Shown here piece by piece: positions 16,713 to 26,345 of a stretch of DNA of 64,000 bases (its first letter is position 1; the number at the start of each line of letters is the position of its first letter). The position numbers and the translations under genes were made by a program. The notes below the pieces were generated by a model, which worked only from the letters and a program-made list of their open reading frames with translations, was not told where the DNA came from and searched no databases. This DNA comes from Niastella sp966212235 (GTDB taxonomy: Bacteria > Bacteroidota > Bacteroidia > Chitinophagales > Chitinophagaceae), in NCBI GenBank assembly GCA_966212235.1, contig CBIHPP010000009.1, forward strand, positions 372,001 through 436,000. Direction: 5' to 3'.

Positions 16713-18989
16713 TCAATGGATGGCGCTCTTAGCAGACCTGTGTGCAGTGATATACCTCGCCAGATGATGACCTGTTTTTGACTCCGCATGCTTTATCAGA
16801 TCCCTTGCCAACCCTTCAAAGATGACGTGTCCGCCATCCGATCCGCCACCAGGTCCCATATCGATTATCCAATCTGCCTGGGCAATCACATCCAGATTAT
16901 GTTCAACAATGATGACGGTATTGCCGCGATCTGCGAGCCGGTGAAAAGTAGACATCAGGTTATCAATATCCGAAGGGTGAAGACCTGTTGTTGGCTCATC
17001 AAAAACAAAAAGCTGGCCCTGTTCATCGAATTCCATCGCGAGCTTCAACCGTTGCCGTTCTCCCCCGGAAAACGTATTAAGTGGTTGTCCTAAGGTCATG
17101 TAACCAAGTCCCATTTCCCGAATACGATTCAACAATTCTTTATCAGCGCCTTCAAAAAAATTACCCGCTTCGGTAACCGTCATCTTCAGTATCTGAATAA
17201 TATTTTTTCCATTCCAGGTATAGCCCAATATGTCTTGCCGGTATCCTGTGCCCTGACACAGGTCACAGGTTTCCTCCACCTCTTCCATAAACGCGAGATC
17301 AAGCCTGATTACACCCAGGCCTCTGCATTGGGGACATGCGCCCTGGGCATTGGCACTGAACAGGGACGCACTTACGTGGTTTGTTTTTGCGAACGCCTCC
17401 CGAACCGCATCAAAGATGCCCGTATAAGAAGCGAGATGCGAGCGCCTTGAGCCACGCAACAATCCCTGGTCAATCAGCTTTGCGTGTGGGTGTTGCCGTG
17501 GCAATTCCTGGTTGATCAATGAACTTTTTCCGGAGCCCGCTACACCCGTCACCACTGTAATCACGCGCTGGGGAATTTTCACTGTCACATTTTTCAAATT
17601 GTGCAGTCGCGCATTTCGTACCGTTAAAAAAGTGTTGGCTTGCCGTGGATCTTGATTTAGTGTCCGTTGTTTACTCCAAGATCTTCCGGTAAGTGTATTG
17701 GCGTGTTTCAGTCCGCTCAACGTTCCCCTGTAAACAATGTTTCCGCCTTCTTTTCCGGCACCGGGTCCCATGTCTACCACATGATCAGCAATTTTTATAA
17801 TATCGGGATCGTGTTCAACGATTAGTACGGTATTGCCCTTGTCGCGCAACTGCAGAATAATATCTGTCAACCGGGCAATGTCATTGGGGTGCAGACCGAT
17901 ACTCGGTTCATCGAAAATATACAATAACCCCGTGAGACTGCTTCCCAGGTGCCTTACCATTTTGATACGCTGCGATTCTCCTCCCGACAAGGATGACGTT
18001 TCACGGTTTAGTGACAGGTAACTCAGACCAATGTTTTCCAAATGATTGAGTCTGGCGATCAACTCATCCAGCACGGACTTTACCTGGTTGTTCCGAATGG
18101 TGTTCAGAAATTCAATAAGGTGACTGATCTGCATCGCGCTGCAGTCCGCGATGTTCTTTCCCTGAATGCGGCAATGAAGCACTTCCTGACTTAGCCGTGC
18201 TCCTTTACATAGCGGGCAGGTATGCCGGTATAGTATTTCACGCAGCTCTTCTTCTTTTCGCTTGTATTCTTTGGTTTCCTTTTTGAAAAAGCTGCGTTTG
18301 ATCCGGGGAATGATGCCTTCATACAACATCGTCTTGCCCCATTCCTTCGCTGGCTTTTTAGGTTTATGCTCTTCTGCATACAACAGCATATGCAGTTCAT
18401 CCTTTGAAAAGCTTTTGATCTTCTTATCGTTGTCGAAATAGCCGGAGTTCACATACCGCGTCCATCGCCATCCACCCGGCTGAAACGCAGGAAACCGAAT
18501 GGCGCCCTCATTCAAAGACTTGTTCCTGTCGATCAACGCATCCAGGTTGATGTCTGTAACTGTTCCCAGTCCTTCACACCTCGGGCACATACCTTTGGGA
18601 TTATTAAAGGAGAAGACCATGGAATATCCGAAAAACGGCTCACCTATGCGCGAGAATAAAAGACGTAGCAACGTATAAATATCCGTGACGGTTCCCACGG
18701 TGGATCTCGCATTGCCGCCCAGCCGTTTCTGATTGATAATGAGCGCTACATTCAGGTTTTGTATGGAATCAACTTCGGGATGTCCATAATGCGGCATTCG
18801 ACTTCGAATGTAGCTATCGTACGTTTCATTGAACTGTCGTTGTGCTTCGGCTCCAATAGTTTCGAATACAAGAGATGACTTTCCTGAACCCGATACGCCC
18901 GTAAAAACGGTAATCTTATATTTAGGGACCTCAATGGAGATATTTTTCAAGTTGTTTTCGCGTGCGCCCCTGATTTTGATAACGTCCAT
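16713..18989 (-). CDS. Short UvrA-like ABC ATPase
   Basis: The 758-residue protein has two ABC ATPase halves: Walker A GVSGSGKSS (31-39) and GVAGSGKSS (about 478), signatures LSGGESQRIKMV and FSGGERQRLKLAM, and Walker B/D-loop FIFDEPSIGLHP and FVFDEPTTGLHP. Zinc-finger Cys pairs are present (CPRCEGLG, CPLCKGARL, CPQCRGLG, CDLCQGTGY). Housekeeping UvrA is about 940 residues, so this is the shorter class often annotated as excinuclease ABC subunit UvrA and sometimes linked to resistance to DNA-damaging drugs. It may be a second copy beside a normal uvrA elsewhere. No uvrB neighbour is present. Confidence 0.88.
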   Translation of the reverse strand: MDVIKIRGARENNLKNISIEVPKYKITVFTGVSGSGKSSLVFETIGAEAQRQFNETYDSYIRSRMPHYGHPEVDSIQNLNVALIINQKRLGGNARSTVGTVTDIYTLLRLLFSRIGEPFFGYSMVFSFNNPKGMCPRCEGLGTVTDINLDALIDRNKSLNEGAIRFPAFQPGGWRWTRYVNSGYFDNDKKIKSFSKDELHMLLYAEEHKPKKPAKEWGKTMLYEGIIPRIKRSFFKKETKEYKRKEEELREILYRHTCPLCKGARLSQEVLHCRIQGKNIADCSAMQISHLIEFLNTIRNNQVKSVLDELIARLNHLENIGLSYLSLNRETSSLSGGESQRIKMVRHLGSSLTGLLYIFDEPSIGLHPNDIARLTDIILQLRDKGNTVLIVEHDPDIIKIADHVVDMGPGAGKEGGNIVYRGTLSGLKHANTLTGRSWSKQRTLNQDPRQANTFLTVRNARLHNLKNVTVKIPQRVITVVTGVAGSGKSSLINQELPRQHPHAKLIDQGLLRGSRRSHLASYTGIFDAVREAFAKTNHVSASLFSANAQGACPQCRGLGVIRLDLAFMEEVEETCDLCQGTGYRQDILGYTWNGKNIIQILKMTVTEAGNFFEGADKELLNRIREMGLGYMTLGQPLNTFSGGERQRLKLAMEFDEQGQLFVFDEPTTGLHPSDIDNLMSTFHRLADRGNTVIIVEHNLDVIAQADWIIDMGPGGGSDGGHVIFEGLARDLIKHAESKTGHHLARYITAHRSAKSAIH

Positions 18990-19171
18990 GGGTGTTTATT
19001 TTGCCGTAACGATTAAATAATCGTGCCCGCCGGCTCCTGCATATTGAAGGTTTTTGCCGTTTTTACCTGCCGATCTGTTCGTTCATGGCCCACTTTCGAT
19101 TGAATTTCAGCCCTTATTAAAAATAATTGTATTTAAATCAATTAAACGGTTCGGCAAGCAGCTTTTTTGTA

Positions 19172-19179
19172 TTATTTTG
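19172..19179 (+). promoter_or_regulatory. Weak -7 box candidate before the 19204 gene
   Basis: TTATTTTG differs from TAnnTTTG at one position and lies 24 bases before ATG 19204. It supports this start over the upstream frame extension from 19054. Confidence 0.3.
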
Positions 19180-19203
19180 GCCCCAGCTCATTTTAAAGCG
19201 ATT

Positions 19204-22200
19204 ATGAAAATATTGTATCCCCTGCTGATCCTGGCAGTTTGCCTGGTTTTTAGAAACTCTTCCACCGCACAGATGCGCCAGCTTTCTGTAGATGTAGCTG
19301 ATGATATGAATGAAGTACAGGAATTCAGTTTTTATTCCCCTTCCGAAGGTTATGTAGCGTTTACGAAGTATATTGGTTTCACGACCGATAGCGGACGCAC
19401 CTTTACCCGTAAGTTTATTACCTTCAATAATGTAAACTTTAATAATTACCAGGTCAACCTCACTTTTGGTTTCGGTATCAAAGGCATTAAGGCTTTTAAC
19501 CAGGATACCATTATTGTATACGGTGATTATGGACTGGTTCCATCTATATTATATTCCACCGATAAAGGAAACAGTTTTACATTGATTTATCACAACCGGT
19601 ATGATGTCTTTTCCTTTAAATCGGGTATTACAAGTATGATTTTTCCACAGGATCATACCATCGGCTATGCAGTAGATGCCGACCGGATTTTAAAAACCAC
19701 CAATAAAGGACTTAGCTGGTTTGGGGTTAAACTCGATGTAAACCGGTATTACGACCATGTAGTAGCGGTTGACAATGACAATGTATTTGCTTTCAGCACA
19801 GATTATAACTACAATAAACTATTTAAAACAAACAATGGGGGAAGTACATGGATTGAATTGACAGTACCTGCCGGGCAAATTGCTTACGCTCATTTTCTTA
19901 CAGCTGCCAAAGGCTGGCTGATTATGAAGAATGCTGACCAGAATGGCGTAGTATATTATACCTCGAACGGCGGTATTACCTGGGAGCAGAAAAACGATCC
20001 AGGGATTACTCCTTTCTATAGCCATAAATTCCGTTTTGTGAACGACAGCACGGGTTATGGCATTGTGGGACTGTTTAACGTTTATAAAACAACCGATTCA
20101 GGTAAGGTATGGCAACCGCTGCCACGCGACAATAATTATTCTTATCTTAATTATTCGCATAACGATATTCAAATACTCAATTCAAATCAATTGTGGGCCG
20201 GAGGCGGACATGGCTTTATTGAAATAAATACCAACGGCACCGGCAATCCTTTGCCTACTGCTTATTTCAAGGTTGATACTAATGGTGTAGCCGCTACGGG
20301 ACAGGTCAATCTGCGAAACTATTCCAAACCAACATACCAGTATAAATGGTTTAAAAACGATACACTCTTCAGCACTTCGTACCATACCAGTTTTAACCAT
20401 AATAATATTTACCAGTTTCGCGATACCATTAAATTGGTTGTTTCGGATGGCACGTTTACCGACACGATTGTTAAATATATCAATTATCCAAAAGTTTGGA
20501 TCACCAGCTTTACACCAACATCTGCTGCCCAGGGGAATGTTGTTACCATCAATGGTATGAATTTTTCAGGCGCTTTCCATGTTAGTTTTGGCGGTGTTGC
20601 GGCCAGTTCATTCACTGTTATTTCCAATACGCAGATACAGGCCACGGTTGGTAGCGGATCATCAGGGAATATAGAGGTCATGACTGTGCAGGATGGGAGT
20701 GCCTTAAAGGGTGGATTTAATTACCTTGGAGTTCCGAATGTTACTCTTCCCTCAGCTATTTCGGACAGTATATTATGTAAATCCGAATCCATAACCGTCA
20801 CTATTCAAAATTCCGAACCAGGTGTTTTGTACAAACTGACGTCCTCGGGCTTTGGTGCAACGGTCACTGGCTCGGCAACGGGTAATGGTGGCACCGTCAG
20901 CTTTGTTACTTCACCCATTTCGGAAAGTGGGCAGTATCGCGTATTGGCAAACCGGATCGGAGATCCGGTAAGTTATGGTTTCAGAGCATATTTTAATATC
21001 AAGGTAGACCATACGCGCGCCCGGTTCGTGGCCGACCAGGTAAATATTACCCCGGGTGAAACGGTCTCCTATGCTGCACAGGCTGGAGAAGCACGGGATT
21101 ATCTGTGGACATTTTATCAGGATGCCAGTACTGCCACCGCTACGGGCGCAAAGGTATCCGGCATTTCATATGCCAGTAGTGGACAAAAAACGCTGCAGCT
21201 CATCAGCATCAGCGAAAATGGATGTCGTGATACAGCAAATTCGAATGCCGTTTTCGTTTATACCAGCGCGGTAACCAATGCCAGTTGCTTTGTTAACCCG
21301 ATGGACTCTACCGGTGCAACAGGTATGGCTGCAGGCCAGGTAATGAATGGTTTAAACGATGATATATTTATTATTGGGGCAACTACCAGCGCTCCGAAAC
21401 TGCGTAGCATGATCGGTGTTGGGAAAGCGTTTGCTCCGGGAAACCATAGCTTTTTGGCGAAATATAATGCAGGCGGTGTGTTGAAATGGGTGCACTACTT
21501 CAAGCCAGGTACAGGGGAAATCAGAGCAGGCCAAACAGACGCACAGGGTAATATTTATCTCACCGGTTATGCTTTGTCTACCCAATGGCTGTACTTTAAC
21601 AACGGAGATTCCATGCAATTCTATGCAGCGCCCGTTGATACAACTTACCTGGGCGCGCGTACCAATGGATTTATTTTAAAACTCGATCGCAACGGTAACT
21701 ATATATGGCATACCATCCTGTACGATCATATCACGTTGTGGCAGGGTTATGCCGCCAATGCCAGCGGCGAGCAAATAGCCATTAATGATGATAATATTAT
21801 TGTAATTGCCGGATTTTATTCAAAAATATCTTATGCCCGAAACGGTGTTATCCAGTCACTATATGATATACCATCAGATATTAAGCAGCACAAGAACCAT
21901 GCTGTTTTGAAAATTAAACCGGATGGCACACTGTTATGGAATGCCGTACTAACATTCCAGGCAAACAACTGGCATCGACTGGCTGATGTTAGTGTCGATA
22001 AGGCAGGAAACAGTTACCTGGTAGGCACCTATGAAGAGTATGTGGGGATATATGACGCCAGCGGTGTGGAGCGGGTAAAACTGCAGGGCCAGGTAGCCTA
22101 TCACAAGGCGTTTATGGTAAAGTACAATACGGCCGGAGGCATCGATTGGCATAATAATTTTGTGTCGAGCCATCAATATGGAGATGCCCGCCTCACCAAA

Positions 22201-24090
22201 GTGTTTGCCGACGACGATGGTAATACTTATGTAGGCGGAGAGATGTTCAACTGGGGGCAGCCTGTCAGCATTAATATAACACATAGCGATGGCACGGTAG
22301 CCAAAGACAGTTTGGCCGCATTTGCCTTGTATAAATTCGATACCAATGGCAAACGCAGATGGGGTGTGGGAAGCCGTTATCCTTATTATGGAGGAGCCAG
22401 CGCTCTATATGTAAAAGGCAACGCGGTGTATGCAACTGGTCAAATTTACAACAACTCCGTGCCTTACGCTTCTTTCCAGTTAAGTTCTTCAGACGGTAAT
22501 AACAGGACGCTGGTTATAAATTCATCCGAATGTTTTGTGGCGAAGTATGATACTTCCGGAGTATTTAAACGTGTGTATACCAGCGGGTACAATTATATCG
22601 CTGCTTCAGTAGTGCCAACAACTTTGTACATCAATAGTAAAAACCAGTTTATACTTGGCGGTAATGCGCGGAAGTTTATTGGCGGCGATATAAACAAGGT
22701 GTTCGATCTTACATGGCCTCATTCATTTGTAAGCTTAACCGATGGCTTCTTAGTAAAGATGGAAGCTGATTTTTGCAAGCCTGTATTGACAGCCAATGCA
22801 GGCCCCGATAAGATCGGTTGTGAGGGTGATACCGTCACTATAGGATCGCCAGCCAGCGGAGATTATTATTCCTGGACATCGAACCCGGCAGGTTTTACAT
22901 CCAGTTTGTCGAATCCGGTACCGAAACCCATTGTAAATACCATTTACTATCTGAAAGTTACCAATGAAGAAGGAGCGATTGCTTATGATACTGTTTCGGT
23001 TACACTCAAACCTGCTCCTTATGTAAATGCGGGAAACGATACTACATTTTGTCCGTCCCGGGGCGCTGCTATTGGTACGCCCGCGATAGCTGGTTATACT
23101 TACCAGTGGTATTTATCATCGTTAAACTCACCAATTGGTTCGGGCATAGCTCAAGTAACTGTTTATCCAAACTGGACTACCAGCTATATTTTGCGGGCAA
23201 AGGGTCCCAACGGCTGTCCTGCCTACGACACAATAACAGTTACCCCTTTATATAATGGAACGCCTGTTGTGCAAATTCAAACTCCATCAACTACGGTGTG
23301 CAAGGGCGTGCCGGTGGTTTTTACTGCCGTTACCCAAAATGTGGGCCCGGCTCCATCGTATCAATGGAAGGTCCGTGGCGTTAAAGTAGGAACAAACAGC
23401 AGCACGTATACGACCGATTCATTAAAAAATGGAGACTGGCTATCACTGGATGTTACGCATAACAACATTTGCCTGTCACAACCAACAGTGGGCGCAGGAA
23501 CGGTAGCGTTTACAGTGCTGGAGATTCTTAATCCTTTAATTGCTTTGTCGGGAAATACCGTGGTAACAGAAGGAGATCTTACTGTTATAAGTGCAAGCGT
23601 TTCCAATGCCGGAGCCAATTACCAGTTGAAATGGCAGGATAGTACCAGCACGCATGGCTGGCAGGATTTACCGGCGCAACAGGTTGCAGGTACTTATTCA
23701 TACAAACCAGTAATAACCGGCGATAAAATAAGATGCGTACTTACTGTTTCCGGTTCTTGTTTTGTAGTTAATGTGCTGAACAGTGCAGGCCTGAGCTTTA
23801 TCGTTAATAAAATAACCGGTATTGAGCCGGTGCCTGGTGCGCAATATGGAATGCGTTATTATCCTAACCCGGTACAAAGCACGCTGATCATCGACAGTCT
23901 GCGCCTGTCTGACCGCTGGCAACGACTGCAGGTAACGGGCATAGATGGCAGACAAACTTTCATAAGCATGGATATAAATAATCGTACGCGCGTGGAGGTT
24001 GCTGCTAAAGGATTAACACCGGGTATGTATGTTGCCATTATACGCAACTCCAACGGCCTGGCGGTTTATTTGAAATTTATTAAGCTATAG
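19204..24090 (+). CDS. Giant secreted beta-propeller/adhesion-like protein with T9SS domain
   Basis: From ATG 19204 the product is 1628 residues with a signal peptide (MKILYPLLILAVCLVFRNSSTAQ). The N-terminal part (about 30-340) has YCF48/BNR-type repeats (SDGRTF, TTNKGLSW, TNNGGSTW). An IPT/TIG domain follows (about 429-509, ITSFTPTSAAQGNVVTING), then a long SBBP-like propeller (about 709-1189) and two SprB/Ig-like modules (DKIGCEGD, NDTTFCPS) before the T9SS sorting domain (about 1545-1628). I see no catalytic motif, so this is likely a surface adhesin or scaffold. An upstream extension to 19054 exists but lacks a signal peptide. Confidence 0.85.
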   Translation: MKILYPLLILAVCLVFRNSSTAQMRQLSVDVADDMNEVQEFSFYSPSEGYVAFTKYIGFTTDSGRTFTRKFITFNNVNFNNYQVNLTFGFGIKGIKAFNQDTIIVYGDYGLVPSILYSTDKGNSFTLIYHNRYDVFSFKSGITSMIFPQDHTIGYAVDADRILKTTNKGLSWFGVKLDVNRYYDHVVAVDNDNVFAFSTDYNYNKLFKTNNGGSTWIELTVPAGQIAYAHFLTAAKGWLIMKNADQNGVVYYTSNGGITWEQKNDPGITPFYSHKFRFVNDSTGYGIVGLFNVYKTTDSGKVWQPLPRDNNYSYLNYSHNDIQILNSNQLWAGGGHGFIEINTNGTGNPLPTAYFKVDTNGVAATGQVNLRNYSKPTYQYKWFKNDTLFSTSYHTSFNHNNIYQFRDTIKLVVSDGTFTDTIVKYINYPKVWITSFTPTSAAQGNVVTINGMNFSGAFHVSFGGVAASSFTVISNTQIQATVGSGSSGNIEVMTVQDGSALKGGFNYLGVPNVTLPSAISDSILCKSESITVTIQNSEPGVLYKLTSSGFGATVTGSATGNGGTVSFVTSPISESGQYRVLANRIGDPVSYGFRAYFNIKVDHTRARFVADQVNITPGETVSYAAQAGEARDYLWTFYQDASTATATGAKVSGISYASSGQKTLQLISISENGCRDTANSNAVFVYTSAVTNASCFVNPMDSTGATGMAAGQVMNGLNDDIFIIGATTSAPKLRSMIGVGKAFAPGNHSFLAKYNAGGVLKWVHYFKPGTGEIRAGQTDAQGNIYLTGYALSTQWLYFNNGDSMQFYAAPVDTTYLGARTNGFILKLDRNGNYIWHTILYDHITLWQGYAANASGEQIAINDDNIIVIAGFYSKISYARNGVIQSLYDIPSDIKQHKNHAVLKIKPDGTLLWNAVLTFQANNWHRLADVSVDKAGNSYLVGTYEEYVGIYDASGVERVKLQGQVAYHKAFMVKYNTAGGIDWHNNFVSSHQYGDARLTKVFADDDGNTYVGGEMFNWGQPVSINITHSDGTVAKDSLAAFALYKFDTNGKRRWGVGSRYPYYGGASALYVKGNAVYATGQIYNNSVPYASFQLSSSDGNNRTLVINSSECFVAKYDTSGVFKRVYTSGYNYIAASVVPTTLYINSKNQFILGGNARKFIGGDINKVFDLTWPHSFVSLTDGFLVKMEADFCKPVLTANAGPDKIGCEGDTVTIGSPASGDYYSWTSNPAGFTSSLSNPVPKPIVNTIYYLKVTNEEGAIAYDTVSVTLKPAPYVNAGNDTTFCPSRGAAIGTPAIAGYTYQWYLSSLNSPIGSGIAQVTVYPNWTTSYILRAKGPNGCPAYDTITVTPLYNGTPVVQIQTPSTTVCKGVPVVFTAVTQNVGPAPSYQWKVRGVKVGTNSSTYTTDSLKNGDWLSLDVTHNNICLSQPTVGAGTVAFTVLEILNPLIALSGNTVVTEGDLTVISASVSNAGANYQLKWQDSTSTHGWQDLPAQQVAGTYSYKPVITGDKIRCVLTVSGSCFVVNVLNSAGLSFIVNKITGIEPVPGAQYGMRYYPNPVQSTLIIDSLRLSDRWQRLQVTGIDGRQTFISMDINNRTRVEVAAKGLTPGMYVAIIRNSNGLAVYLKFIKL

Positions 24091-24187
24091 ATCAGAAATT
24101 ATTGATTTTTAGATAATTATAGGGTTCCGACGAGTCTGGTGGGGACCTCGGAAAGAAAAAAAAGACGGTCTATACCGGCGGGTAGGC

Positions 24188-24202
24188 GTTTAACCGTTAA
24201 AC
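24188..24202 (+). promoter_or_regulatory. 15-bp palindrome upstream of the 24266 gene
   Basis: GTTTAAC-C-GTTAAAC is a perfect inverted repeat around one base, 63 bases before ATG 24266. It looks like an operator but no regulator is known. Confidence 0.35.
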
Positions 24203-24265
24203 CCGCGTGTTAATTCCCATTGGGCATGCTATTCGTTAACTTTAGTAACATAACCCCCACATGTT

Positions 24266-25348
24266 ATGAAAAAGTTCCTTTTCCCATATTTAGTAATGGC
24301 AATGAGTATGTTTAGCTTGCCGGCCTTTTCTCAAAATGTCGAGGACACCACTGCCATGTTAGGCCTGGCTGGTGATAACCTGGACCTATATGCCGTTCTG
24401 GATCTGTTTCAAAAGTCAAAAACGGTTGAAGAGTTTGAAAAATCGTTAAATGATGAAAAAAACAAGATCAATAACATGGATTTAAACCTCGATAAAAAAG
24501 TAGATTTTATAAAAGTAGTTACCAGGAAAAAAGATGACTCGTATACTTTTATACTTCAGATTGATGTCGCAAAAAATGAAACGCAGGATGTGGCAGTCAT
24601 TTTATTAGATAGGGATAAAGATAAGAAAGTGAGCCTGCAGATTATTGGGGATGAAGAATTGTACGGTAAAGATTACATTATTGAGCCCAAAGGAAATTCG
24701 TCAGTTACCCCTAACCCCGGTTATAAGGGCGATGATCCTGTTACTATAACCGTACCAGTAGAACAAACTACTGTAGTTGTTCAATCTGCACCCATTGTAC
24801 AGTATGTGTATTCACCAGCCTATGTACCTTATGTGCCACCGTATTCTTATGGATTTTATCCGCCCTGGTTTGGGTTTGCAACCGTTATGGCCGTTGGCAT
24901 ATATCGTAGTAATCATTATTACGGTCATGGTGGTTATTATGGCGGTCATTATAACGGTGGCCACAACAATGTAATTGTTAATACTGGAAATAGAAATAAT
25001 TTCAATAATTATAATAAGAATAAAATGAGGTCCAGTACAGTTGCGAATAATCAAGCCGGCGGCAGGTACGGTAATGGATCAACAAACCGGCGGGCAGGTG
25101 GACCTTCTGCATCAACCAGACCCGCAAACGGGCCAGGGAATAGAGCATCTGTATCGAATCGTCAATCTCCATCTGTATCGAATCGCCAATCCCCATCAGC
25201 ATCGAACCGACAGTCTCCATCAGCATCGAATCGCCAATCCCGATCAAGCCAACCAGCAGCATCTTCGAGATCTGGTTCATATGGAGGTGGGGGCCGTTCG
25301 ATGGGTGGTGGAGGTCGTTCTATGGGAGGTGGCGGTAGAAGACGCTGA
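24266..25348 (+). CDS. Exported protein with Ser/Asn/Arg/Gln repeats and Gly-rich tail
   Basis: The 360-residue product has a signal peptide (MKKFLFPYLVMAMSMFSLPAFSQ), a charged N-terminal domain (about 25-150) that I do not recognise, and a tyrosine-rich hydrophobic segment (about 175-235, YSPAYVPYVPPYSYGFYPPWFGF). The C-terminal third is low complexity: four 8-residue S(A/V)SNRQSP units (295-326) and GGGGRSM repeats ending GGGGRRR. Such basic, Gly-rich tails may bind nucleic acids, cell wall or minerals, but this is speculation. It converges on the lipoprotein gene at 25359 with a 10-base gap. Confidence 0.7.
   Translation: MKKFLFPYLVMAMSMFSLPAFSQNVEDTTAMLGLAGDNLDLYAVLDLFQKSKTVEEFEKSLNDEKNKINNMDLNLDKKVDFIKVVTRKKDDSYTFILQIDVAKNETQDVAVILLDRDKDKKVSLQIIGDEELYGKDYIIEPKGNSSVTPNPGYKGDDPVTITVPVEQTTVVVQSAPIVQYVYSPAYVPYVPPYSYGFYPPWFGFATVMAVGIYRSNHYYGHGGYYGGHYNGGHNNVIVNTGNRNNFNNYNKNKMRSSTVANNQAGGRYGNGSTNRRAGGPSASTRPANGPGNRASVSNRQSPSVSNRQSPSASNRQSPSASNRQSRSSQPAASSRSGSYGGGGRSMGGGGRSMGGGGRRR
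25148..25243 (+). repeat. Four 24-bp tandem repeats inside the 24266 gene
   Basis: The units encode SVSNRQSP, SVSNRQSP, SASNRQSP and SASNRQSR. The copies are nearly identical in DNA, so copy number may vary between strains. Not a CRISPR: there are no spacers and the frame is open throughout. Confidence 0.85.
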
Positions 25349-25358
25349 TTATTATTTT

Positions 25359-25844
25359 TTATTTAACTGGCATATCAGAAATACTCATATCTCTTACTGC
25401 AACATATTTGCCATTTCTTTTCTCAAAAACACTCATATAATTTCCCTTATTAATAGGGTTATTGGCAGAATCAACGAGTGTGAAAGAACCGGTTTCTACA
25501 ACCAGGTTCCCATCATTGGATACAAGAACTTCATTGGTTTTAAATGAGATATTGTTAGTATTTGAAATGATCTCGCTTTTTAAAAAAGTTACTATTGCAT
25601 CCTTTCCAACTAATGGTGCCCTGTTCTGATAAAAGCTTATCGCATCATCTGCATAGTACCCGATACTTATCACTTCACCGCTGTTGTAAAGATTGGCAAA
25701 TGAATCTTCTTTAGCTTGAATTTCCTGTTTGATCTGGTCTTTATCAATCACCATTGTTGCCGTTTCTTCTTTATTTTCATTGCAGGCAATCAGTAAGCCT
25801 ATAATAGATCCTGATAACACCCCTTTTACAATCGATTTTTTCAT
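25359..25844 (-). CDS. SnoaL-like (DUF4440-type) lipoprotein
   Basis: From ATG 25844 the product is 161 residues, with a type II signal peptide (lipobox LLIAC) and an acidic stretch after the cysteine. The mature part resembles the NTF2/SnoaL-like fold: ASFANLYNSGEV, ADDAISFYQNRAPLVGKDAIVTFL, ending in MSVFEKRNGKYVAVRD. These proteins bind small hydrophobic ligands or act as isomerases/hydrolases; the ligand is unknown. A GTG extension to 25880 is possible but breaks the signal peptide. It ends next to the convergent 24266 gene and is preceded by a -7 box. Confidence 0.8.
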   Translation of the reverse strand: MKKSIVKGVLSGSIIGLLIACNENKEETATMVIDKDQIKQEIQAKEDSFANLYNSGEVISIGYYADDAISFYQNRAPLVGKDAIVTFLKSEIISNTNNISFKTNEVLVSNDGNLVVETGSFTLVDSANNPINKGNYMSVFEKRNGKYVAVRDMSISDMPVK

Positions 25845-25879
25845 AACAATTAAAATTATCCTAACGTTATTGGTAAACA

Positions 25880-25887
25880 CAAACCTA
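25880..25887 (-). promoter_or_regulatory. Candidate -7 box for the SnoaL-like gene
   Basis: TAGGTTTG on the minus strand matches TAnnTTTG exactly, 35 bases before ATG 25844. Confidence 0.45.
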
Positions 25888-25967
25888 ACAACCTAAAAGT
25901 AAGATAAATAGGGTATCAGGATTTGTTGCACCGTCAAAATCGAAAGTACTTTACGGTATATCACATA

Positions 25968-26010
25968 GCGTCCCGTCTCGGCTAAGCTCGAGACGGGACG
26001 CTATTTTTTT
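25968..26010 (+). repeat. Copy 3 of the dispersed palindrome
   Basis: These 34 bases (25968-26001) are identical to 5828-5861 and are followed by TATTTTTTTT on the plus strand. Both flanking genes are on the minus strand, so the T-run points the wrong way for terminating them. It may stop antisense transcription, or be a mobile palindrome. Confidence 0.7.
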
Positions 26011-26018
26011 TCGATTAT

Positions 26019-26321
26019 TTACGCAAGCAATGCTGTTGCTTTTTCTGTGATCATGGACGCAATTTGTCCCTTAAAAAGAGATACAGCAAAAGGCAGGTCC
26101 GATTCCAGGTACACTTCTTTTTCTGTCACCTGTAAAGTGCCGGCAATATTAAAACCTTTGGCTGAAAAACTGAAACTGCCATTAGGGCCATCCCAGTTTT
26201 CCTGTACATTGGTAACGGTGCCCTTTTGTTCTTCCTGTAAACGGCTCAGTAATTGTTTAATGCGACTCAATGCCTCTTCCTGGGTCTGTGCATGAGGGAT
26301 GTTCAGGGATAACTTTGACAT
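26019..26321 (-). CDS. Polyhydroxyalkanoic acid system family protein (PHA_gran_rgn)
   Basis: The 101-residue protein fits this small family in length and pattern: N-terminal SKLSLNIPHAQTQEEALSRIKQLL helix, an ENWDGPNGSFSFSAKGF core, and LESDLPFAVSLFKGQIASMITEKATALL at the end. Family members are found near polyhydroxyalkanoate granule genes in Proteobacteria; their role is unproven, and no PHA genes are seen here. ATG 26321 gives the usual family N-terminus. An alternative ATG at 26396 overlaps the upstream gene stop (ATGA) and would add 25 residues. Confidence 0.75.
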   Translation of the reverse strand: MSKLSLNIPHAQTQEEALSRIKQLLSRLQEEQKGTVTNVQENWDGPNGSFSFSAKGFNIAGTLQVTEKEVYLESDLPFAVSLFKGQIASMITEKATALLA

Positions 26322-26345
26322 ATTTAACTTTTTACGCTGTATCTG

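Noticed and set aside
19054..19203. A 50-codon N-terminal extension of the giant propeller gene
   Set aside because: The signal peptide begins at ATG 19204 and a -7-like box lies inside the extension.
25148..25243. Regular 24-base repeats as a possible CRISPR array
   Set aside because: The repeats are contiguous without spacers and are read in frame as protein repeats.
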